Assembly (NCBI GenBank): GCA_024195265.1
Contig: JAJLRJ010000009.1
Coordinates: forward strand, 27,581,710 to 27,645,709
Length of the DNA stretch: 64,000 bases
Reading direction: 5' to 3'
Source: Dendrophyllia cribrosa
Lineage: Eukaryota; Cnidaria; Anthozoa; Scleractinia; Dendrophylliidae
Shown here: positions 55,038 through 64,000 of the stretch, in pieces
Layout of the letters: each line of letters begins with the position of its first letter
How positions within the stretch are numbered: the stretch's first letter is position 1
Made by a program: the position numbers and the translations under genes
The notes under the pieces: model-generated
The model's input: the letters and a program-made list of their open reading frames with translations, nothing else
Databases searched by the model: none
What the model was told of the DNA's origin: nothing

Positions 55038-58000
55038 AGACCCTCACAAAAACATAGCTAAACTCTGGCTTGCACTCTAACTTCCTTGTTCTTGAGAAGA
55101 CTGTTTATACAGGTCGGGAAATTCCAGGTGTCATAACAGCCAAAGAAGACGCTTCCTGTGACATCGTACGTAGATTTGTCCGAAGCTGGCCTACAAGAGG
55201 TACGTGACTGTATAAGCATAACAGAAGAGTCGATTTCTTTCGCCATGATTGTGGACATATCGAGTCTTTAATGGGTATCAAACCATGATCACTGCTCTTC
55301 ACAATGACCCTGCCGGGAATTACCAACAGTTGCAAAGGAGGAACAGTAAATCGGAGGTTTCAATGAAATTCAAACCATGGTCTTTGCTTTAACGGTGGAC
55401 ATACTGGTCTCTACCAAAAGTTGCAATTTGTAATTATATTCAAAACCATGTTCCTTGCTCAACAATTCTAAAGTTAATCTTCAAACACTGTAGTTGGCAA
55501 ACAAACAAAGAAAACGAGTAAAAGATGAGACTTTAGTTGCATTCAAACCGTTGGCTATATCAGGGAAGCTACTGAGACAAGAGACCCTCACTAAAACATA
55601 GCTAAAGAATGGCTTGCACTCTAACTTCCTTGTTCTTGAGAAGACTGTTTATTCAGGTAAGGAAGTTCCAGGTGTCATAACAGCCAAAGAAGACGCTTCC
55701 TGTGACATCGTACGTAGATTTGTCCGAAGCTGGCCTACAAGAGGTACGTGACTGTATAAGCATAACAGAAGAGTCGATTTCTTTCGCCATGATTGTGGAC
55801 ATATCGAGTCTTTAATGGGTATCAAACCATGATCTCTGCTCTTCACAATGACCCTGCCGGGAATTACCAACAGTTGCAAAGGAGGAACAGTAAATCGGAG
55901 GTTTCAATGAAATTCAAACCCATGGTCTTTGCTTTAACGGTGGACATACTGGTCTCTACCAAAAGTTGCAATTTGTAATTATATTCAAAACCATGTTCCT
56001 TGCTCAACAATTCTAAAGTTAATCTTCAAACACTGTAGTTGGCAAACAAACAAAGAAAACGAGTAAAAGATGAGACTTTAGTTGCATTCAAACCGTTGGC
56101 TATATCAGGGAAGCTACTGAGACAAGAGACCCTCACTAAAACATAGCTAAAGAATGGCTTGCACTCTAACTTCCTTGTTCTTGAGAAGACTGTTTATTCA
56201 GGTAAGGAAGTTCCAGGTGTCATAACAGCCAAAGAAGACGCTTCCTGTGACATCGTACGTAGATTTGTCCGAAGCTGGCCTACAAGAGGTACGTGACTGT
56301 ATAAGCATAACAGAAGAGTCGATTTCTTTCGCCATGATTGTGGACATATCGAGTCTTTAATGGGTATCAAACCATGATCTCTGCTCTTCACAATGACCCT
56401 GCCGGGAATTACCAACAGTTGCAAAGGAGGAACAGTAAATCGGAGGTTTCAATGAAATTCAAACCCATGGTCTTTGCTTTAACGGTGGACATACTGGTCT
56501 CTACCAAAAGTTGCAATTTGTAATTATATTCAAAACCATGTTCCTTGCTCAACAATTCTAAAGTTAATCTTCAAACACTGTAGTTGGCAAACAAACAAAG
56601 AAAACGAGTAAAAGATGAGACTTTAGTTGCATTCAAACCGTCGGCTATATCAGGGAAGCTACTGAGACAAGAGACCCTCACTAAAACATAGCTAAAGAAT
56701 GGCTTGCACTCTAACTTCCTTGTTCTTGAGAAGACTGTTTATTCACGTAAGGAAGTTTCAGGTGTCATAACAGCCAAAGAAGACGCTTCCTGTGACATCG
56801 TATGTAGATTTGCCCGAGGCTAGCCTACAAGAGCTAAGTGACTCAAAAAGCATAACAGAAAAATCGATTTCCTTTGCTATAATTGTGGACATATCTAGTC
56901 TTTAATGGCAATGAAACCCATGATCTCTGCTCTTAACGATGACCCTACCGGGAACTACCAACAGTTGCAAAGGACGTATAGTAAATCGGAGGTTTCAATG
57001 AAATTCAAACCCACGGTCTTTGCTTTAACGATGGACATACTGGTCTCTACCAAAAGTTGCAATTTGTAATGATATTCAAAACCATGTTCCTTGGTAAACA
57101 ATTCTGAAGTTACCCTTCAAACAATGTAGTTTTCAAACAAACAAAGCAAACGATGAAAAGATGAGACTTTGGTTGCATTCAAACCGTTTGCTATATCGGT
57201 GAAGCTACTGAGAAAAGAGGCCCTCACTAAATTATAGGTAAACTCTTTTTTGCATTCTAACTTCCTTGTTCTTGAGAAGACTGTTTATTCAGGTCAGGAA
57301 GTTCCAGGTGTCATAACAGCCAAAGAAGACGCTTCCTGTGGCATCGTATGTAGATTTTCCCGAGGCTGGCCTACAAGAGGTAAGTGACTGTATAAGCATA
57401 ACAGAAGAGTCGATTTCTTTCGCCATGATATTGGACATATCGAGTCTTTAATGGGAATCAAACCATGATCTCTGCTCTTCACGATGACCCTGCCGGGAAC
57501 TACCCACAGTTGCAAAGGACGAACAGTAAATCGGAGATTTCAATGAAATTCAAATCCATGGTCTTTGCTTTAACGGTGGACATACTGGTCTCTACCAAAA
57601 GTTGCAATTTGTAAAGATATTCAAAACCATGTTCCTTGCTCAACAATTCTGAAGTTACTCTTCAAACACTGTAATTTACAAACAAACAAAGAAAACGAGG
57701 AAAAGATGAGACTTAAGTTGTGTTCAAACCGTTTGCTATATCAGAGACGCTACTGAGACAAGAGACCCTCACTAAATTATAGGTAAACTCTGGCTTGCAT
57801 TCTAACTTCCTTGTTCTTGAGAAGACTGGCATGTTTAATCAAGTTAGGAAGTTCCCGGTGTCATAACAGCCAAAGAAGACGCTTCCTGTGACATCGTACG
57901 TAGATTTGTTTGAAGCTGGTCTACAAGAGGTAAGTGAATCTATAAGCATAAAAGAATAATCGATTTCCTTCGCTATAATTGCGGACTTATGGAGTCTTTA

Positions 58001-61000
58001 TATGTCAAACAAACCCATGATCTCTACTCTTAACGATGACCCTACCGGAACTACCAACAATTGCAAAGGACAAAAAGTGAATCCGAGGTTTCAATGAAAT
58101 TCAAACCAATCGCTTTTGCTTTAACGGTGGGCCTACTGTTCTCTACCAAAAGTTGCAAGTTCTAATGGTATTCACAACAACGGCCCTTGCTCAACAATTC
58201 TGACGTTACTCCTCCAACAATGTAGTTTGCAAACAAATAAAGCAAACGAGGAAAAGATGAGACTAGAGTTGCATTCAAACCGTTTGCTATATCGGTGAAG
58301 CTACTGAGACAAGAGACCCTCACAAAACCATAGGTAAACTATAGTTTGCAGTCTAACTTCCTTGTTCTTGAGAAGACTGTTTATTCAGGTAAGGAAGTTT
58401 CAGGTGTCATAACAGCCAAAGAAGAAGCTTCCTGTGACATCGTATGTAGATTTGCCCGAGGCTAGCCTACAAGAGCTAAGTGACTCAAAAAGCATAACAG
58501 AAAAATCGATTTCCTTTGCTATAATTGTGGACATATCGAGTATTTAATGGCAATGAAACCCATGCTCTCCGCTCTTAACGATGACCCTACCGGGAACTAC
58601 CAACAGTTGCAAAGGACGAACAGTAAATCCGAAGTTTCAATGAAATTCAAACGCATGGTCTTTGCTTTAACGGTGGACATACTGGTCTCTACCAAAAGTT
58701 GCAATTTGTAAAGATATTCAAAACCATGTTCCTTGCTCAACAATTCTGAAGTTACTCTTCAAACACTGTAGTTTACAAACAAACAAAGAAAACGAGGAAA
58801 AGATGAGACTTTAGTTGCATTCAAACCGTTTGCTATATCGCTGAAGCTACTGAGACAAGAGACCCTCACTAAATTATAGGTAAACTCTTTTTTGCATTGT
58901 AACATCCTTGTTCTTGAGAAGACAGTTTATTCAGGTCAGGAAGTTCCAGGTGTCATAACAGTCATAGAAGACGCTTCCTGTGACATCGCATGTAGAAATG
59001 CCCGATGCTGGCCTACAAGAGGTAAGTGACTGTACCAGCATAACAGAAAAATCGATTTCCTTGGCAATAATTGTGGACATATCGAGTCTTTAATGACAAT
59101 CAAACCCATGATCTCTGCTCTTAACGATGACTCTACCGGGAACTACCAACAGTTGCAAAGGACGAACAGTAAATCCGAGGATTCAATAAAATTCAAACCC
59201 ATGGTCTTTGCTTTAACGGTGGACATACTGGTCTCTAACAAAAGTTGCAAATTGTAATGATATTCAAAACCATGTTCCTTGCTCAACAATTCTGAAGTTA
59301 CTCTTCTAACAAAGTAATTTGCAAACAAACAAAGCAAACGAGGAAAAGATGAGACTTTAGTTGCATTCAAACCGTTTGCTATATCGGTGAAGCTACTGAG
59401 AAAAGAGATCCTCACTAAAACATAGGTAAACTCTGGCTTGCACTCTAACTTCCTTGTTCTTGAGAAGACTGTTTATTCAGGTCAGGAAGTTCCAGGTGTC
59501 ATAACAGCCAAAGAAGACGCTTCCTGTGACATCATACGTAGATTTGCCCGAGGCTGGCCTACAAGAAGTAAGTGACTGTATAACCATAACAGAAGAGTCG
59601 ATTTCTTTCGCCATAATTGTGGACATATCGAGTCTTTGATGGTAATCAAACCCATGATCTCTGCTCTTAACGATGACCCTGCCGGGAACTACCAACAGTT
59701 GCAAAGATCGAACAGGAAATCCGAGGTTTCAATAAAATTCAACCCAATGGCCTTTGCTTTAACCGTGGGCGTACTTTTGTCTTGCAAAAGTTGCAAGTTG
59801 TAATGGTATTCAAAACCACGGTCCTTGCTCAACAATTTTGAAGTTACTGTTCAAACAATGTAGTTTGCAAACAAATAAAGCAAACGTAGAAAAAATCAGA
59901 CTGTACTTGCATTCAAACCGTTTGCTATATCAGTGATGCTCCTGAGACAAGAGACCCTCACAAAAACATAGGTAAACTCTTGTTTGCATTCTAAGTTCCT
60001 TGTTCTTGAGAAGACTGTTTATTCAGGTCGGAAAGTTCCAGGTGTCATAAAAGCCAAAGACGACGTTTGCTGTGACAACGTGCGAAGATTTGTCCGAAAC
60101 TGGCCTACAAGAGGTAAGTGACTCTATAAGCATAAAAGAAAAATCGACTTACTTCGCCATAATTGTGGACATATCGAGTCTTTGATGGTAATCAAACCCA
60201 TGATCTCTGCTCTTAACGATGACCCTGCCGGGAACTATTAACAGTTGCAAAGATCGAACAGGAAATCAGAGGTTTCAATAAAATTCAAACCAATGGCCTT
60301 TGCTTTAACCGTGGGCGTACTGTTCTCTTCCCAAAGTTGCAAGTTGTAATGGTATTCAAAACCACGGTCCTTGCTTAACAATTCTAAGTTACTGTTCAAA
60401 CAATGTAATTTGCAAACAAATAAAGCAAACGAAGAAAAAATCAGACTTTACTTGCATTCAAACCGTTTGCTATATCAGTGATGCTACTGAGACAAGAGAC
60501 CCTCACTAAACGATAGGTAAACGTTGGCTTACATTCTAACTTCCTTGTTCTTGCGAAGACTGTTTATTCAGGTCAGGAAGTTCCAGGTGTCATAACAGCC
60601 AAAGAAGACGCTTCCTGTGACATCGTATGTAGATTTGCCTGAGGCTGGCCTACAAGAGGTAAGTGACTGTATAAGCATAACAGAAGAGTCGATTTCCTTC
60701 GCCATAATTGAAGACATATCGAGTCTTTAATGGCAATGAAAGCCATGCTCTCTGCTCTTAACGATGACCCTACCGGAAACTACCAACAGTTGCAAAGGAC
60801 GAACAGTAAATCCGAGGTTTCAATGAAATTCAAACCCACGGTCTTTGCTTTAACGGTGGACATACTGGTCTCTTCCAAAATTTGCAAGTTGTAATGGTAT
60901 TCTAAACCACGTTCCTTGTTCAACAATTCTGAACTTACTGTTCAAACTATGTAGTTTGCAAACAAACAAAGCAAACGGGGAAAAGATCAGACTTTACCTG

Positions 61001-62938
61001 CATTCAAACCGTTTGCTATATCGCTGAAGCTACTGAGACAAGAGACCCTCACCAAGACGTAGGTAAACTATGGTTTACATTCTAACTTCCTTGTTCTTGA
61101 GAAGACTGTTTATTCAGGTCAGAAAGTTCCAGGTGTCATAACAGCCCAAGAAGACGCTTCCTGTGACATCGTATGTAAATTTGCCCGAGGCTGGCCTACA
61201 AGAGGTAAGTGACTGTATAAGCATAAGAGAAAATCGATTTCCTTGGCTATATTTGTGGACATATGGGGTCTTTAATGCCAATAAAACCCATGATCTCTTC
61301 TCTTAACGATGACCCTATAGGGAACTACCATTAGTTCCAAATGACGAACAGTAAATCCGAGGTTTCAATTAAATTCAAACCAATGGGCTTTGCTTTAACC
61401 GTGGGCCTAATGTTCTCTTTCAAAAGTTGCAAGTTGTAATGGAATTCAAAACCACGGTCCTTGCTCAACAATTCTGAAGTTACTCATCAAACAATGTAGT
61501 TTGCAAACAAAGAAAACAAACGAGGAAAAGATGAGACTTTAGTTGCATTCAAACCGTTTGCTATACAAGGGAAGCTACTGAGACAAGAGACCCTCACTAA
61601 AACATAGCTAAACTCTGGCTTGCACTCTAACTTCCTTGTTCTTGAGAAGACTGTTTATTCAGGTCAGGAAGTTCCAGGTGTCATAACAGCCAAAGAAGAC
61701 GCTTCCTGTGGCATCGCATGTAGATTTTCCCGAGGCTGGCCTACAAGAGGTAAGTGACTGTATAAGCATAACAGAAGAGTCGATTTCTTTCGCCATGATT
61801 GTGGACATATCGAGTCTTTAATGGGAATCAAACCCATGATCTCTGCTCTTAACGATGATCCTACCGGGAACTGGCAACAGTTGCAAAGGACGAACAGCAA
61901 ATCCGAGGTTTCAGTGAAATTCAAACCAATGGCCTTTGCTTTAACAGTGGGCCTACTGTTCTCTACCAAAAGTTGCAATTTGTAATGATATTCAAAACCA
62001 TGTTCCTTGCTCTACAATTCTGAAGTTACTCTTCAGACAATGTAGTTTGCAAACAAACAAAGCAAACGAGGAAAAGATGAGACTTTAGTTGCATTCCAAC
62101 CGTTTGCTGTATCCTGAAGCTACTGAGACAAGAGAGCCTCACCAAAACATAGCTAAACTCTGGCTTGGACTCTAACTTCCTTTTTCTTGAGAAGACTGTT
62201 TATTCAGGTCAGGAAATTCCAGGTGTCATAACAGCCAAAGACGAGGCTTCCTGTGACATCGTACGTAGATTTGTCCGAAGCTGGCCTACAATAGGTACGT
62301 CACTGTACAAGCATAATAGAAGAGTCGATTTCCTTCGCCATGATTTTAGACATATCAAGCCTTTAATGACAATGAAAGCCATGCTCTCTGTTCTTAACGG
62401 TGACCCTACCGGGAACTACCAACAGTTGCAAAGGACGAACACTAAATCCGAGGTTTCAATGAAATTCAAACCCATAATCTTTGCTTTAACGGTGGACATA
62501 CTGGTCTCTACCAAAAGTTGCAATTTGTAATGTTATTCAAAACCATGTTCCTTGCTCAACAATTCTGAAGTTACTCTTCACACAATGTAGTTTGCAAACA
62601 AACAAAGCAAACGAGGAAAAGATGAGACTTTAGTTGCATTCAAACCGTTTGCTATATCGGTGAAGCTACTGAGACAAGAGACCCTCACCAAAACATAGGT
62701 AAACTCTTGTTTGCATTCTAACTTCCTTGTTCTTGAGAAGACTGTTTATTCAGGTCAGAAAGTTCCAGGTGACATAACAGCCAAAGAAGACGCTTCCTGT
62801 GACATCGTACGTAGATTTGTCCAAAGCTGGCCAACAAGAGATACGTGACTGTATAAGCATAACAGACGAGTCGATTTCCTTCGCCATAATTCTCGACATA
62901 TCGAGTCTTTAATGGGAATCAAACCCATGATCTCGAGG
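55038..62938. repeat. Tandem array, family B, right block
   Basis: Continuation of the unit interrupted by the Polinton, then about 14 more units of about 545 bp. Two neighbours, about 55500-56044 and 56045-56589, are almost identical over their length, showing very recent duplication or conversion. Each unit again has the CTAAC, CAG, 87-bp segment and GTAAGT order. Some donors are GTACGT (for example at 55199 and 55744). No host gene recognised. The array stops abruptly at about 62938 inside a unit. Confidence 0.92.
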
Positions 62939-64000
62939 GTTGTCCAATATACACGCACAGTCACGTTCCGTGAAAGCTAAGTTACGGTCCGTGGAATTCC
63001 TTCCGACCGTGACGTTAAGAGTCGATCCGTACGGAGTTTACGGTTCGTGAACTGAACAGACGGACCGTAATCAAGAAACCACGGTCCATGAATTGCATCT
63101 CATTAAGGGGACTTAGAATATTTTCGTGTATTTCGTTGAACCGTGTGTACGCCAAACGGTTCGTCGATCCGTACGGAGCGTACGGTTCGTGAACTGAACA
63201 GACGGACCGTAATGAAGAAACCACGGTCCGTGAATTGCATCTCATTAAGGGGACTTAGTATATTTTCGTGTATTTCGTTGAACGGTGTGTACACCAAACG
63301 GTTCGTCGATCCGTACGGAGCGTACGGTTCGTGAACTGAACAGACGGACCGTAATCAAGAAACCACGGTCCGGGAATTGCATCTCATTAAGGGGACTTAG
63401 AATATTTTCGTGTATTTCGTTGAACGGTGTGTACGCCAAACGGTTCGTCGATCCGTACGGAGCGTACGGTTCGTGAACTGAACAGACGGACCGTAATCAA
63501 GAAACCACGGTCCGTGAATTGCATCTCATTAAGGGGACTTAGTATATTTTCGTGTATTTCGTTGAACGGTGTGTACACCAAACGGTTCGTCGATCCGTAC
63601 GGAGCGTACGGTTCGTGAACTGAACAGACGGACCGTAATCAAGAAACCACGGTCCGGGAATTGCATCTCATTAAGGGGACTTAGAATATTTTCGTGCATT
63701 TCGTTGAACGGTGTGTACGCCAAACGGTTCGTCGATCCGTACGGAGCGTACGGTTCGTGAACTGAACAGACGGACCGTAATCAAGAAACCACGGTCCGTG
63801 AATTGCATCTCATTAAGGGGACTTAGTATATTTTCGTGTATTTCGTTGAACGGTGTGTACACCAAACGGTTCGTCGATCCGTACGGAGCGTACGGTTCGT
63901 GAACTGAACAGACGGACTGTAATCAAGAAACCACGGTCCGTGAATTGCATCTCATTAAGGGGACTTAGTATATTTTCGTGTATTGCGTTGAACCGTGTGT
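62939..64000. repeat. 142-bp satellite in 284-bp dimers, runs off the window
   Basis: After about 100 bp of related leader, units of 142 bp recur (landmark GGTTCGTCGATCCGTACGG at about 63159, 63301, 63443, 63585, 63727 and 63869). Alternate units differ consistently: GTACGCCAAACGG with GAATATTTT against GTACACCAAACGG with TATATTTT, so the real period is a 284-bp dimer. Units are rich in short palindromes (CCGTACGG, CGTACG, GGACCG). Overlapping 63-64 codon frames on both strands are repeat by-products. The right boundary is outside the window, so whether this belongs to a transposon is unknown. Confidence 0.9.

Noticed and set aside
63015..63902. 63-64 codon frames on both strands repeating every 142 bp
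   Set aside because: Generated by the satellite itself, with a frame open on both strands in each unit. No evidence for coding.
62939..64000. CRISPR-like array
   Set aside because: Repeats are 142 bp with no unique spacers and the context is eukaryotic; this is a satellite.

Overview
The window is metazoan nuclear DNA, probably from a marine invertebrate. A cnidarian is my best guess, from the feel of the Polinton genes and the LINE; no host marker gene is present to prove it. I recognise no ordinary host gene, rRNA, tRNA or CRISPR array. Almost everything is repeat: one very long tandem array with several mobile elements inserted in it.

Layout: (1) 1-6559 and 14464-about 28690 are family A of the array, with 453-bp monomers, a minority near 546 bp, and a 4072-bp higher-order repeat of nine monomers. 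(2) 6560-14463 is a 7.9-kb CACTA-like DNA transposon (CACTG...CAGTG ends, 3-bp GAA target duplication, about 0.6-0.7 kb of subterminal CTTTGAC/GTCAAAG repeats at each end). Its core holds two TTAA-flanked fold-back elements and no recognisable transposase. (3) About 28691-40437 and 55038-62938 are family B, with a period near 545 bp. (4) 37445-38709 is a 5'-truncated LINE with a poly(A) tail and 16-bp target duplication. (5) 40444-55031 is a complete 14,588-bp Polinton/Maverick (adintovirus-like) provirus with 198-bp terminal inverted repeats and a 6-bp GACATG duplication. (6) About 62939 to the window end is a different satellite, of 142-bp units paired into 284-bp dimers.

The Polinton reads as a small double-jelly-roll virus genome. 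Two leftward genes (hydrophobic coiled-coil protein; minor capsid/penton) lie at the left. Next come a divergent rightward tail-anchored protein gene and a leftward long coiled-coil gene. A rightward block then holds the major capsid protein, packaging ATPase, six small proteins and the rve integrase. Last is a convergent leftward protein-primed DNA polymerase that overlaps the integrase end. Nearly every gene carries TATATAC or TGTATAC just 5' of its start codon, so one promoter/initiator signal probably serves the whole element. Integrase, both capsid proteins and the small proteins are open. Polymerase (four in-frame stops, one frameshift), ATPase (two frameshifts), the tail-anchored gene (one stop, one frameshift) and the coiled-coil gene (one frameshift) are broken, so this copy is a defective provirus unless some indels are assembly errors. 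I found no adenain-type maturation protease.

The most unexpected signal is in the host array. Each unit carries, in order, a CTAAC-like branch point, pyrimidine-rich tract, CAG acceptor, an 87-bp segment (29 codons, phase 1-1) and a consensus AAGAG/GTAAGT donor. In family B that 29-codon segment is open. The array can therefore be read as dozens of tandem intron-exon cassettes, which RNA data could test directly.
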